The notes under the pieces were generated by a model. It worked only from the letters and a program-made list of their open reading frames with translations. It searched no databases and was not told the origin of the DNA. Positions 42,071-51,746 of a stretch of 64,000 bases of DNA are shown here, piece by piece (the first letter of the stretch is position 1; each line of letters begins with the position of its first letter). The stretch is from Actinopolymorpha pittospori (GTDB taxonomy: Bacteria; Actinomycetota; Actinomycetes; Propionibacteriales; Actinopolymorphaceae): assembly GCF_014873875.1 (NCBI RefSeq), contig NZ_JADBEM010000001.1, forward strand, positions 2,666,001-2,730,000, given 5' to 3'. Position numbers and translations under genes: made by a program.

Positions 42071-43204
42071 CTACAACCGGCGCCCGAGGCCCCGGAACTG
42101 GTACTGCATCACGCGGTAGACGCTGTTGTCGCCGGTGTTCCACTGGCTGACCGTGAGGTGCAGGTCGTCCAGCGTCGACCCGGGAATGACGTAGCTGCCG
42201 TACAGCTGTGCGACGTGGTTGGTGTCCTGCGCGTCCCAACTCGTCCCGTGGAGGAGTGTGACCCGCTCGGTCTGGCGCAGGTCCTGGGTGGGATGGTCGA
42301 GCACCATCGCGTCGATCCGGTAGTTGTCCCGGTCGAACCAGGTGAAGACCCACCGCTTGCCGAGCTGACGCAGAGACATCTCGCCGATGATGTCGTCGAT
42401 CACGGTGTCCGGTCCGGCGCCCCATCGCCAGGTGTCGCCGTCCCGTCCCCAGGGCTCCCACGCGTCGGGGTTGGTGAGGTCCTGCGGACGTACGCGATGC
42501 AGGATCATCGGGCTCTCGCGCAGGAACTCGGCGGTGTAGACGTACACCCAGCCGTCATCGCCGAGTTCCCAGGTGCACAGGTTCCACATCTTGTTGTACG
42601 CGTCGCCGGGGAACCGGGCGCCCGAGTCCTGCCAGGTGGCGCCGTTGTCGGTCGAGGTCCAGATGCCGCTCCAGATCACGTTGCCGAAGCCCTGGTTGAC
42701 CACGGCGTGGAGGTGCATCGTGTCGCCGAGGGTGATCACATCCGAGGGGATGATCGTGGAGATCTCGTCGCCGTGCTCGTACGGGATGAGTTGCGCGGCC
42801 GGGACACCACCGACGGCGCCGGAGAACGTCACCCCGGTCCTGAGTAGGCGGGTGTTGGACCACAGCGCCGTCGGGGAACGCCAGTTGTCGCCCCAGTTCG
42901 CGCCGCCGAAGCTGTCACCGAAGACGTACAGCGACCGGCCGTCGGGGCAACGGGCCACGCAGCCGAGGTCGACCCAGTCGAGTCCGAACTTCCCGGTGAT
43001 GTCGGGGCCGGTGAGGTTCTTGACCTTGGTGATCTTGAGCCCGTCCGCGTAAACCGGTGGATACTCCAGCCGGTCGGCGGCGGCGGCGGGTGTCGCGACA
43101 CCCGCGGCCAATCCGGTACCGATCGCACCGGCGGTGCCCCCGAGCAGAAGGCGCCGCGAAATGCTCGAGGACGGGCGACCAGGCGACGGCATCGGATCAG
43201 ACAT
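42071..43204 (-). CDS. Tat-exported DUF4185 protein
   Basis: 377 residues from ATG 43204. A Tat signal 'SISRRLLLGGTAGAIGTGLAAG' ends near 'TPAAAA'. The body is DUF4185: 'LYVFGDSFGGANW', 'GVPAAQLIPY' and 'YVYTAEFLRES', with 'GTSWDAQDTNHVAQLYGSYVIPGS' near the end. The fold is expected to be a five-bladed propeller of glycoside-hydrolase-like type; substrate unknown. Likely secreted. Confidence 0.85.
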   Translation of the reverse strand: MSDPMPSPGRPSSSISRRLLLGGTAGAIGTGLAAGVATPAAAADRLEYPPVYADGLKITKVKNLTGPDITGKFGLDWVDLGCVARCPDGRSLYVFGDSFGGANWGDNWRSPTALWSNTRLLRTGVTFSGAVGGVPAAQLIPYEHGDEISTIIPSDVITLGDTMHLHAVVNQGFGNVIWSGIWTSTDNGATWQDSGARFPGDAYNKMWNLCTWELGDDGWVYVYTAEFLRESPMILHRVRPQDLTNPDAWEPWGRDGDTWRWGAGPDTVIDDIIGEMSLRQLGKRWVFTWFDRDNYRIDAMVLDHPTQDLRQTERVTLLHGTSWDAQDTNHVAQLYGSYVIPGSTLDDLHLTVSQWNTGDNSVYRVMQYQFRGLGRRL

Positions 43205-43383
43205 GTGTGTGCTCACTTTCTCGCGCCAGAAAGCGATTTCCCGCTCGGATCGGAGCGTACCGGATACGCATGGTCGACACGAGGCGTACGAGCGTGGACC
43301 GATGAGTGCTGCCCCGCCTTGGCCACAGGTCAAGGGATGCCTGCATCCCGGGGGAACAGGGGGACGCAAGTAGCCTGTCACGC

Positions 43384-43752
43384 GTGCCGCATCTGTTCTC
43401 GTACGGAACCCTGCAACAGTCCGATGTGCAGCGTGCTCAGTTCGGCCGTCTTCTGATTGGTCGGCCGGATTCCCTGCGCGGGTATCGGCTCGACTGGCTG
43501 ACCATCACCGACCCGGCTGTCGTCGCCGTCAGCGGCAGTGACCGGCATCCGGTCATGTCCCGGACCGGCCATGCTGGTGATGCGGTGGCGGGGACGTTGT
43601 TCGAGATCACCGAAGCTGATCTGGCGGCGGCTGACGACTACGAGGTCAGTGACTACACCCGGGTCGCTGTTCGGCTCGAGTCCGGCATCGACGCATGGAC
43701 CTATCTGGCCGTCGAGGTGTCGCCCGGCGACGGCAGTGAGGGAGTCGCATGA
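43384..43752 (+). CDS. Gamma-glutamylcyclotransferase-like (AIG2/GGCT) protein
   Basis: 122 residues. 'LFSYGTLQQSDVQRAQFG' is the family start (YGTL loop), and the Glu in 'AADDYEVSDYTRVAV' is the expected catalytic acid. GTG 43384 places the motif at residue 7, as in relatives; the 26 extra residues upstream look non-coding. It overlaps the next gene by ATGA. Confidence 0.85.
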   Translation: MPHLFSYGTLQQSDVQRAQFGRLLIGRPDSLRGYRLDWLTITDPAVVAVSGSDRHPVMSRTGHAGDAVAGTLFEITEADLAAADDYEVSDYTRVAVRLESGIDAWTYLAVEVSPGDGSEGVA

Positions 43753-44419
43753 GGGGACCTGCTCAGACCACGGATCTGCGCGCGCTTCTTCGGAGCGTGC
43801 CGACTCTGACCGGAACCGCGCCCGCGTTCGATCCTGCGACCGCGCCGCCGGATCCGGCCGCACTGTTTGTCGACTGGCTTCTGGCCGCGATCGACCAGGG
43901 CGTTCCGGAACCCGCCGCGATGACCTGTCGACCGTGGACGCGGAAGGAAAGCCCTCGGCCCGGGTGCTGATCCTGAAGAACGTCGAGGAGGCCGGGTGGC
44001 AGTTCGCGAGCAACTCCACCAGCCGCAAAGGTCTCGAACTGGCCGAGCGACCGGCCGCGGCGTTGACGTTCTACTGGGTACCGATGGCACGTCAGGTACG
44101 GATCAGTGGCACTGTCGTGGCGTCGGAGCCGGATGAGAGCGCACGCGATTTCCTCGCCAGGTCCGAGTCTGCTCGGGCTGCCGAGCTGATGGGCAGGCAG
44201 AGTCATCCGCTCGGCGCCCAGACAGACATGGACGAGGCCCTGGCCAAGGCCTCGGCCCGGATCGGCGAGGACCCCGACACGGTCGCGCCAGGCTGGACCC
44301 TCTACACCCTGCGGCCTGAGGAGGTGGAGTTCTGGCAGGCAGACCCGGATCGGCGCCACCTACGCCTGCAGTACCGACGACACGACTCGGCCTGGACCCG
44401 CACCCTGCTGTGGCCGTGA
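43749..44419 (+). pseudogene. PdxH-like pyridoxamine-phosphate oxidase with a -1 frameshift
   Basis: The first 57 residues ('DPAALFVDWLLAAIDQGVPEPAAM') are in one frame. The rest ('STVDAEGKPSARVLILKNV', 'FASNSTSRKGLELAERPAAAL', 'GRQSHPLGAQTDMDEAL', ending 'YRRHDSAWTRTLLWP') is in the next. One more C in the CC at about 43924 gives 'AMTLSTVDAEG' and a complete 223-residue FMN enzyme. An IS4-type element begins just after its stop. Confidence 0.85.
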
Positions 44420-44422
44420 CGA

Positions 44423-46526
44423 GTTAGCGCCGATTCTCGTGTCTAGCGGTGGCGCGTCGGTGGCTCCAGGATGTTGGGCGGCTCCGGGCTGCTTTCGCCT
44501 ATGGGCATGTGATTGTGATGGTCGTTGCGCCCGAAGCGGGTGATCGGTCAGGGTCGATCTGACTGCCTGTTGTGGCGGATTTCGGATTGTCGTCCGACCC
44601 GGATGTGATGAGCGAGCACGATCTCACTTGGAGTACGACGGCGGGAGAGACGCAGCGATGGCTGCCGTTGCGCTCTGTCGCCGCCAGTGATCGGCGTGTC
44701 ATGTTGACCGCGATCGTGTCGCTTGCTGTAGTTGAATCGTGGAACAAGCAGCGATATCCACCCCCGAAGCGGCCCGTCGGGGCAGTGAGTACTTCGCCGC
44801 CCCAGCAGCGGCGAACCAGCGTCGTTACGAGGCACTGCGCGCGTACCTGTTCGAGGGAGTCTCAGCGGCGGAGGCGGCGACCCGCTTCGGCTACACCCTG
44901 ACGACGCTGCAGTCGCTGGTGCGGGACTTCCGGGCCGGACGCTGCGAGTTCTTCCAGAGCTCGCGTCCGGGCCCGAAGACGGCCCCGGCCAAGGAAGCGG
45001 CCCGCACCAGGATCATCGAGCTGCGCCGGTTGGGCCACTCGGCCCACGAGATCGCTGCCGCGCTCGCCGAGGAGGACACTCCGCTCAACCGCACCGGGGT
45101 CGCCGAAGTCCTGGCCGAGGAAGGGTTCCCACGCTTGTGGCCCCGTCCGCACGCCGAGCGCGGCCTACCCCGACGCGAATCCCAGCCCCGCACCAAGGTG
45201 ATCGACTTCGCCGTCCTGCCCGCCCACGCCGACACCCGGATGGCCGGGCTACTGCTGACCATCCCCGATCTGGTGGCACTGGACCTGCCCGGCCTGGTGC
45301 GGGCCGCGGGCTATCCCGGCACGTCTGTGATCCCGGCGATCAGCTCGATCCTGTCGCTGCTGGCGATCAAACTCACCACCACCCGCCGCGTCTCCCACAT
45401 CGACGACATCGCCACCGACCCCGGTGCGGCGTTGTTCGCCGGGCTGACCAGCCTGCCCAAGGCCACCGCGCTGACCACCTACTCCTACCGGCTCGACCAC
45501 ACCCGGCAACAACGATTCCTTGCCGCACTGGACAAAGCCAGCCTCGCCGCAGGGCTCGCGCACGGCGAGGCGATCAACCTCGACTTCCACGCCGTCATGC
45601 ACTGGGGCGCCGACCCCGCGTTGGAAAAACACTACGTGCCCAGACGTTCGCAACGCACCCGCTCAGTGTTGACCTTCTTCGCCGAAGACGCGGCCACCCA
45701 CACCCTGCTCTACGCCAACGCCGACCTCGCCAAAGCCAACCAGAACAACGAAATCCTCGCCTTCGCCGACCACTGGCGCACAACCTCCGGAGCGGACCCG
45801 AAACTGTTGATCTTCGATTCCAAGGTCACCACCCAGGCCCAGCTCGCCGACCTCGACGCCCGCGGCATCGCCTTCATCACCCTGCGCGCCCGCACCCCGA
45901 AACTCACCGAACACCTACATGCCTTGCCCGCCAAGGACTGGACACCACTCACCATCGCCCGAGCGGGCGGGAAAACCCGCCGTGTCCGCGTGATCGAAGA
46001 CCCCGCCGCCACACTCTCGGCCTACCCCAGCACGCTACGCCAACTCGCCATCACCGGACTCGGGCACGACGAACCCACCATCCTGATCACCAACAATCGC
46101 ACCACCCCGACCAAACACGTGATCGAGGCCTACGCCAGGCGGATGAACATCGAACAACGCCTCGCCGAAGCCATCCGCTCCTTCGGCCTGGACGCCCTCG
46201 CCGGCGCGGTCCCCCTCAACATCGACCTCGACGTCGTGCTCTCCGTACTCGCCCACACCATCTGCGCCGCGCTCCGCCGACGCCTCCCCGGCTACGCCAC
46301 CGCCACACCCGACACCCTGCAACGCCGATTCCTCTCCACCGGCGGCACAATCGAAAACCGCGATAACGAAACCATCGTCCGCCTCGACCGACGCGCCTAC
46401 TCACCCGTCCTCCGCCACGCCGACCTCCCCACCACCGAAGTCCCCTGGTGGGGCGGACGACACCTCCGCTACGAATACGAGTGATCAAGCTGGGGTTGAA
46501 TCCGCTGCGCGAGAATCAGCGTTAGC
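44423..46526 (+). mobile_element. IS4-superfamily insertion sequence, about 2.1 kb
   Basis: A large transposase gene is flanked by imperfect inverted repeats: GTTAGCGCCGATTCTCGTG (44423-44441) and, on the complement at 46508-46526, GCTAACGCTGATTCTCGCG, matching 15 of 19. No target duplication is clear, so the exact ends are uncertain. The left end lies four bases after the stop of the PdxH-like gene, and the right end precedes the Mop gene, so it split a gene boundary rather than a gene. Confidence 0.7.
44739..46484 (+). CDS. IS4-superfamily transposase with N-terminal HTH domain
   Basis: 581 residues. Residues 1-130 form helix-turn-helix units ('GVSAAEAATRFGYTLTTLQSLV', 'LGHSAHEIAAAL'). The catalytic part has 'INLDFHAVMHWG' (Asp282), 'LLIFDSKV' (Asp360) and 'YARRMNIEQRLAEAIRSF' (Glu472), resembling the Y2R3E6K signature of IS4-like enzymes except that the K is missing. 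Start GTG 44739. No frameshift, so potentially active. Confidence 0.85.
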   Translation: MEQAAISTPEAARRGSEYFAAPAAANQRRYEALRAYLFEGVSAAEAATRFGYTLTTLQSLVRDFRAGRCEFFQSSRPGPKTAPAKEAARTRIIELRRLGHSAHEIAAALAEEDTPLNRTGVAEVLAEEGFPRLWPRPHAERGLPRRESQPRTKVIDFAVLPAHADTRMAGLLLTIPDLVALDLPGLVRAAGYPGTSVIPAISSILSLLAIKLTTTRRVSHIDDIATDPGAALFAGLTSLPKATALTTYSYRLDHTRQQRFLAALDKASLAAGLAHGEAINLDFHAVMHWGADPALEKHYVPRRSQRTRSVLTFFAEDAATHTLLYANADLAKANQNNEILAFADHWRTTSGADPKLLIFDSKVTTQAQLADLDARGIAFITLRARTPKLTEHLHALPAKDWTPLTIARAGGKTRRVRVIEDPAATLSAYPSTLRQLAITGLGHDEPTILITNNRTTPTKHVIEAYARRMNIEQRLAEAIRSFGLDALAGAVPLNIDLDVVLSVLAHTICAALRRRLPGYATATPDTLQRRFLSTGGTIENRDNETIVRLDRRAYSPVLRHADLPTTEVPWWGGRHLRYEYE

Positions 46527-46594
46527 GTCCTACTCCGCTGGGTATGTGCACTACCTGCCGGAGTCCCCGGCAGTGTTCGCGAACGGATTCCGCC

Positions 46595-46804
46595 ATGCGT
46601 CTGTCCACCCGTAACCAGCTCACCGGCAAGGTCGCCTCGATCGAGGTGGGAGCGGTGATGACTGTCGTCAAGGTCGATCTCGACGGAGGTCAGCAGGTGA
46701 CGGCCTCGATCACCAAGGACGCCGCCGAGGAACTCGAGCTCGCCGTGGGCACGCCTGTCACCGCGCTGATCAAGTCCACCGAGGTCATGCTCGGTGTCGA
46801 GTAA
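46595..46804 (+). CDS. Molybdenum-binding Mop/TOBE protein
   Basis: 69 residues, one Mop domain: 'STRNQLTGKVASIEVGAVMTVVKVDL', then 'VTALIKSTEVMLGV'. Such molbindins store molybdate in oligomers. Its place 109 bases before a molybdopterin transferase gene supports a role in molybdenum-cofactor assembly. ATG 46595 gives the canonical length. Confidence 0.9.
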   Translation: MRLSTRNQLTGKVASIEVGAVMTVVKVDLDGGQQVTASITKDAAEELELAVGTPVTALIKSTEVMLGVE

Positions 46805-46913
46805 CACGGCCCAGCCATGACTCACCACGTTCCTCGACGGCGGTGCGGCGAACGTAGCGCGGCGGATACCCGACCGGATTGAACCGGCGACGACCTACGG
46901 GCAGTCTGTAGGG

Positions 46914-48146
46914 ATGACGTTCACGGCACACCTGTCGGAGGATGCACCGCGGCGCACCGGGACACCTCCGCGGCCACCGGCAGAGGGTGTGCCCTGGCTC
47001 GAGGCACGAAACGCCGCGCACGCCGCGCCGGACCCCCTTCCCGCGCGGCGGGTGGATCTCGAAAGCGCTGCCGGCCTGACTCTCGCCGAGCCCATCGACA
47101 CACCAGTCGCCCTACCGGCGTTCGACACCGCCGCGATGGACGGGTTCGCGGTTGCCGGCGACGGACCGTGGCAGGTGGTGGGACGCGCGTCGGCCGGGGA
47201 GGTCTGGTCCGGTCACCTCGCGGCGGGCGACGCCGTGGTGATCAGCACGGGCGCACAGGTTCCACGTGGAGCCGACGCGGTGCTACCGGTCGAGCAAGCC
47301 CACCGTGACGGTGACCGGGTCAGCGGCAGGCCGCAGCCTTCCAGGACCCACATCCGTCGTCGCGGCGAAGACGCGCCGGCCGGACGACGGTTGGCAGAGG
47401 CAGGCGTCAGGATCGGTCCCGCACTGCTCGGGTTGGCAGCCACGTGTGGGCGGGACGCCCTGACGGTCAGGCCGCGCCCACGGGTACTCCTCCTGGTCAC
47501 CGGTGACGAGCTCAGGAACCACGGGGTCAGTGGTGGCGGGCAGGTCCGGGACGCGATCGGCCCAACCCTCGGTCCACTGGTGCACGAGTTGGGCGGAGAG
47601 GTGACCGGGCGACGCTACGTGCCGGACCGGCCCGTCGGGCTGCTGGCGAAGGAACTCGGGACGTCCGCGGATCCTGGCCGCGAGGCGGACGTGGTGATCG
47701 TCAGCGGCTCCACCTCGGTCGGCGAGACCGACCAGCTACGGCAGGCCCTCCACTCCTGCGCCGCGCGATGGATCGTGGACACGGTGGCCTGCCGCCCCGG
47801 ACATCCGCAGATCCTGGCGAGACTGCCCGACGGACGTTGGCTGGTCGGACTTCCAGGGAACCCGTTCGCCGCGCTGGCATCGGCGTACACGCTGGTTGCG
47901 CCGCTGCTCGCCGGTCTCGCCGGTCGTTCCCTACCTGGTCTGCCACTCGCGGCCGTGACTGGCGACGTCCGACCCGCGCGTGGGCTGACCCGCCTGCTTC
48001 CGGTCACCTGGGACGGCGCGTGCGCCCGGATCATGTCCGGGCACCGTGCGGCGTTCCTGCACGGCGCCGCGCTGGCGGACGCACTGGCCGCCCTCCCTCC
48101 GGACTGGACGCCCGGCGCGCCCGCGCCGCTCGTTCTCCTCCGGTGA
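46914..48146 (+). CDS. moeA: Molybdopterin molybdenumtransferase (MoeA)
   Basis: 410 residues. It carries the substrate-binding 'PAFDTAAMDGFAV', 'DAVVISTGAQVPRGADAVLPVE', 'LLVTGDEL' and 'VIVSGSTSVGETDQ' (usually GGxSxG), and 'VGLPGNPFAALASAY'. MoeA inserts molybdate into adenylated molybdopterin in the cytosol. The ATG is preceded by poor spacing, but no other start fits. The 'SGSTSVG' form departs from the usual 'SGGVSVG'. With Mop it makes a small Mo-cofactor island. Confidence 0.92.
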   Translation: MTFTAHLSEDAPRRTGTPPRPPAEGVPWLEARNAAHAAPDPLPARRVDLESAAGLTLAEPIDTPVALPAFDTAAMDGFAVAGDGPWQVVGRASAGEVWSGHLAAGDAVVISTGAQVPRGADAVLPVEQAHRDGDRVSGRPQPSRTHIRRRGEDAPAGRRLAEAGVRIGPALLGLAATCGRDALTVRPRPRVLLLVTGDELRNHGVSGGGQVRDAIGPTLGPLVHELGGEVTGRRYVPDRPVGLLAKELGTSADPGREADVVIVSGSTSVGETDQLRQALHSCAARWIVDTVACRPGHPQILARLPDGRWLVGLPGNPFAALASAYTLVAPLLAGLAGRSLPGLPLAAVTGDVRPARGLTRLLPVTWDGACARIMSGHRAAFLHGAALADALAALPPDWTPGAPAPLVLLR

Positions 48147-48168
48147 GTGGTACCGAAGGGGCCGTCCG

Positions 48169-48587
48169 TCATTCCGACAGCTGGCGGACCTGATGGTCGG
48201 CGTCCTCGACTGACGGCGCATTCCAGCTGGCGAGGATCCGCAGTTTCTCTTCCGACGGGGAACCCCGGTCAGCTCGATAGACGACGATGCGCTGGCCCTT
48301 GCCACCGGGAAAGGCCATCGTCTCGTAGTGCAAGGTCATCTCGCCGACTGCTTCGTGGAAGAACTTCTTGATCCGTACGAGTGTTCGTAGAGTCGGTATT
48401 CTGCCCAGAACCGTGCGAATTCGGGCGACGCCACCGCGATCTCGCCCACGATCTGCTCGAGTACGGGATCTGCCGCCCGGTCGGCCGCGAGTTGGCGCAG
48501 GAGCGCCTGGACCGAGGGGACGTGCGGTACCGGTTCGTCATCGACGTCTCCACTCTCGGCGCCTCGAACTAGGTCGCCACTCCCCAC
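48169..48587 (-). pseudogene. XRE/MmyB-type regulator, C-terminal fragment with frameshift
   Basis: The ligand-binding tail of MmyB-like regulators is recognisable: 'VGEIAVASPEFARFWAEY' in one frame, then 'IKKFFHEAVGEMTLHYETMAF' and 'QRIVVYRADRGSPSEEKLRIL' in another. A missing base near 48373 separates them; the restored fragment is 139 residues. The N-terminal helix-turn-helix is absent, so this is a remnant. It lies between MoeA and a membrane protein gene. Confidence 0.75.
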
Positions 48588-48608
48588 GAGGGCAGCGCCA
48601 GTCTCGAC

Positions 48609-49175
48609 CTACCGCGTGTGCTCGTCGGCCTGAGCCTGGTGACCAGACCCTGGCCCCACAAGCGGACCCACCGTCGCTTGGACCTCCACCGTGGCGAGTC
48701 GTTTGGAGAGTACTCGCTTGTTGAGTTCGTAGGCGGTGATGGCAAGCAGGTAGAACACGGCGTCCGCGCCGAACTTCGCGACAATGACCGCGACGGCGTG
48801 GTGGTCGGTGAACATGAGGGGCAACAGGTAGAACAACCCAGGGCGCACGACGAAACTGTCCAGTGCCTCGGCAGGCCCGAACTCCATCAGGGCGTCACGC
48901 AAGCCGTGTACGCCCGTGAGCCACAAGCGGCGTGCGGTCGCGTGGTGGGCGTGTAGCCGCCAGTAGCGGACCACTTCGCGACCGACGGCTATCGAGTAGT
49001 AGCCGATGTTCTCGCAAAGTACGGCCGCTACGGCCGCGACGGCGAGATGTTCCGTTATCCAGTACGCAACCCAGTAGCCCGCGAGGGCGGTGGCGGTACC
49101 AGCGATCTCGGCTGGGGCATACCTGACAAACCACTCGCGAAGCTTGCGCATTACGCGGCCACGTTGCACCGTCAT
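48609..49175 (-). CDS. Multispan membrane protein, unknown function
   Basis: 188 residues from ATG 49175 (AAAGGA five bases ahead). At least three hydrophobic spans ('EIAGTATALAGYWVAYWI', 'VAAVAAVLCENIGYYSIAVG', 'FGADAVFYLLAITAYEL') and a Cys-Glu-Asn within TM2. No known family recognised. It might be a small transporter or a regulator of cell-envelope synthesis, but the sequence shows only that it is membrane-bound. Confidence 0.6.
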   Translation of the reverse strand: MTVQRGRVMRKLREWFVRYAPAEIAGTATALAGYWVAYWITEHLAVAAVAAVLCENIGYYSIAVGREVVRYWRLHAHHATARRLWLTGVHGLRDALMEFGPAEALDSFVVRPGLFYLLPLMFTDHHAVAVIVAKFGADAVFYLLAITAYELNKRVLSKRLATVEVQATVGPLVGPGSGHQAQADEHTR

Positions 49176-49398
49176 GACAATCCTTTGTTTCAAACCACAG
49201 TTTCACGGCTGGTCCACTGGATTCAGCGCCTTGTTTTCCTCTACGCCGCCTGCGGTCTGCGTGGCCGAAAGTTCGGGCAGAAAGGTAGCATTCCTTACGC
49301 GGTATCTGGCCGCGTGCAGCGTTCGATACGCGCAGTTCACTGTCAACTTGCCCCAGTGCACTGTCCCGTTCCCCGCAAGGTCGCTACCGGGCCATTGG

Positions 49399-50031
49399 TC
49401 AGATGGGCCTGGCCTGAATACGACGGACCGCCCCGTCGACTGAGAGCACCTCGGCGAAGCCGAAGGCCATGACGGCAAGGACGGCGCGTTGCAGGTCGTC
49501 CGCGTCGACGGGCCCGGTTCCGGTACCGGGGAGCGTGAAGCAGGCGGTGCCGTCAGAGAGAAACAGCACCTTGAAGTCACGGGCGGCCGCCTCTCGTGCT
49601 GTGGTGTCGCAACAGGCATGTGTGGCGATGCCGCCGATGAGCAGGGTGTCGATCTGTGCCGCGCGCAGAATGAGGTCGAGGTCCGTTCCGTAGAAGGCGC
49701 CGAAACGGGGCTTGCGGATGAGGATGTCCCCGGGGTGGATGTCGGCCAGGGGATGGGGTTCGGCGAGCGGATTCTCCTCGTCGATCATCCCGTCTGCGAC
49801 CGGCGGCAGTATCTCGCTCAGGATGCCGGTGTTGCTCCCGTCGGCGCGTACGACATGCACGGTGTGAATCACGGTGATCTGGTGGTCGCGGCAGACGCCG
49901 GCGAGCCGGCCGAGTCGTTCCGCGACCGCAGGACCGTCTGGAGCGGCCACCGGCGACCCCTCCACGAACACCCGCTGCAGATCGACGAGTAGCAGGGCGG
50001 TGCGAGTCGGCTCGATGGGGAAGTGAACCAT
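49399..50031 (-). CDS. Isochorismatase-family cysteine hydrolase
   Basis: 210 residues. Catalytic Asp in 'ALLLVDLQRVF', Lys in 'LIRKPRFGAFYG' and Cys in 'GGIATHACCDTTAREA' complete the family triad. It cleaves an amide or ether in an unknown small molecule. ATG 50031 has AGGAAGGA seven bases ahead, which decides the start. Confidence 0.9.
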   Translation of the reverse strand: MVHFPIEPTRTALLLVDLQRVFVEGSPVAAPDGPAVAERLGRLAGVCRDHQITVIHTVHVVRADGSNTGILSEILPPVADGMIDEENPLAEPHPLADIHPGDILIRKPRFGAFYGTDLDLILRAAQIDTLLIGGIATHACCDTTAREAAARDFKVLFLSDGTACFTLPGTGTGPVDADDLQRAVLAVMAFGFAEVLSVDGAVRRIQARPI

Positions 50032-50332
50032 GCCCGGGTCCTTCCTGAGCATCGTGTGGCATCACCGCGGACGTGAACGTTCGGCCGCGCCCGAACCCCC
50101 GTGCCGCAGGCGATCCCTATGAGCCCATTCATCGCAAAAACGTCGGCCCTTGGCCATACCGACGTGGAAGGCATCGATGTTCCTGTCGGCGACGCTTGGT
50201 GATCGTCGTCGTGGCCAGGTTTCGTTCGAGGTGCGTCGTCGGTGACCGGCAGTTCCATGATGCCTTCGGGACAGGAGAAAGCCAGGAAGGACCCGAGCGA
50301 GTGGCGCCGTACCAGCGCGCGCGAGGCAGGTG
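50032..50332. other. Intergenic, 301 bases
   Basis: No gene, promoter or hairpin of note seen between the isochorismatase-like and the FMN-binding genes. Low-quality reading frames only. Confidence 0.6.
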
Positions 50333-50851
50333 TCAGAACCGCCAGCGGGTCTGGCTGAACGGCTGGCCCTTGCCGAAGCCGAAGGCCGTCGAGGGTGCCA
50401 CTTCGTAGACCAGCGCGTCGCCGCCCCGGATGCTGTCGCTCAGGCCGTGGAACGTGCCGTCGGGTGCGGTGAAGTGAGGGCCGTACTTGGTCTCGTAACC
50501 GGTGGCGATCCGGTCGAGCGTCGCCTTGTCGTCCACGGTCCGCGCGTCGCCTTCCACCACGATGTCGTAACCCTCGTCGAGGTCGTTGCGGCCGGTGGTG
50601 AGGATGCAGTGCGGGCGGCTGGCCAGGTTCTTCGCCTTGCGTTCCTCCGGGCCGGTGCAGAAGTGCAACGCGTCGTCCAGGAGGACGCCGATCAAGGGCG
50701 TGACGTGGGGTCGACCGTCCGCGCGTACCGTCGTCAGCCAGTAGATCTCCGCGGCATCCAGGTGCCGTCGGGCGTCCGCCCAACTGGTCGGTGTGGCGTC
50801 CTCGTTGCCGTACCTCGGGTCAAGGGCGGTCACCGGGTCCTTGGTGGCCAT
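50333..50851 (-). CDS. Pyridoxamine 5'-phosphate oxidase-like flavin/F420-binding protein
   Basis: 172 residues. 'IYWLTTVRADGRPHVTPLIGVLLDDALHFCTGPEERKAKNL' is the split-barrel flavin or F420 site. 'IVVEGDARTV' follows. Likely a redox or detoxification enzyme. ATG 50851; no close neighbour suggests a partner. Confidence 0.87.
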   Translation of the reverse strand: MATKDPVTALDPRYGNEDATPTSWADARRHLDAAEIYWLTTVRADGRPHVTPLIGVLLDDALHFCTGPEERKAKNLASRPHCILTTGRNDLDEGYDIVVEGDARTVDDKATLDRIATGYETKYGPHFTAPDGTFHGLSDSIRGGDALVYEVAPSTAFGFGKGQPFSQTRWRF

Positions 50852-50909
50852 CGTGTCTCCGTTCCTGGTGGACGTGTCTGCGAGTTGAGACGTCGCCCAG
50901 GGCGGAAAC

Positions 50910-51494
50910 TCATCGGTCGCCGAGGTCGCGGACAGCCCAGTCGTTCACGGCCAGCCGTCCGGTGGTGCCGAGGTCGATCCCGCCGCTCGGGGCGATGATC
51001 TGGGTCGGTTCGCCTGGAGCCGGTGCGATCTCCAGGTAACGGCCGTCCGTGGCCCGCACCGTCGAGTCAGTCACCGTGTTGCGCCACAGGATTCGCGCCG
51101 TCACCTGCTCACCTGGCCGCAACGTCACCGGGCGCGGCGGGACGTCATAGCTGTCCGGCGCACTGACCGGGGAGGATCCGTTGCCGACCGTGATGTCGAG
51201 CGGCTGCCGGTCCTCGTCCAGGACCCGGACCACCGGATAGCCGTTCGCGGTGTAGTCGCGGGTGCCGCAGTTGGTCAGGCTGATGCCGAGTGCTCGCAGA
51301 CCCATGGCGCTGTCCACCTCACCCGCGGTGATGGCGACTCCCGACTTCGGGCAGGCGGCAGCCGTGCTGGTCGGGGACGGGCTGGGTGGGACTGGGGGCG
51401 GAACCGGGGCGGGGCCGGAGCAGGCGACGAGCAGCGCGGTCCCGGCGAGCAATGCGGTCCCGCCGAGCAGCGTGCGGACGCGGCGGATCGTCAT
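50910..51494 (-). CDS. DUF4232 lipoprotein
   Basis: 194 residues. A lipoprotein signal 'RRVRTLLGGTALLAGTALLVACSG' gives Cys attachment, then a Pro/Ser-rich stalk. The DUF4232 body has 'GLRALGISLTNCGTRDYTANGYPVVRVLD' and 'LRPGEQVTARILW'. It is exported to the cell surface; role unknown. ATG 51494 chosen because it places the signal at the N-terminus. Confidence 0.8.
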   Translation of the reverse strand: MTIRRVRTLLGGTALLAGTALLVACSGPAPVPPPVPPSPSPTSTAAACPKSGVAITAGEVDSAMGLRALGISLTNCGTRDYTANGYPVVRVLDEDRQPLDITVGNGSSPVSAPDSYDVPPRPVTLRPGEQVTARILWRNTVTDSTVRATDGRYLEIAPAPGEPTQIIAPSGGIDLGTTGRLAVNDWAVRDLGDR

Positions 51495-51746
51495 CGCCGG
51501 GTCAGGGTGGGCGTCGAGGTCACCGGACCGAGGATCCCACGGCTCCTCGATGAGGCGGTCGTCCGGCTCTGGAGAGGCAGGGCGCGGGTTCGCCACCGCA
51601 CCCGGGGCGGTCGCCGAGCGCTGGCCTCACGCGTTGGTCCTGGTCGCGACGGGCCGCTGGTCTCGTGTCCTCGCCGCTCACCGGTGCCTACCGTGCCTGG
51701 GAGACGGCATCAGTTCTCGCGTCCGCCGAGCCGCAGAGGAGAACCC

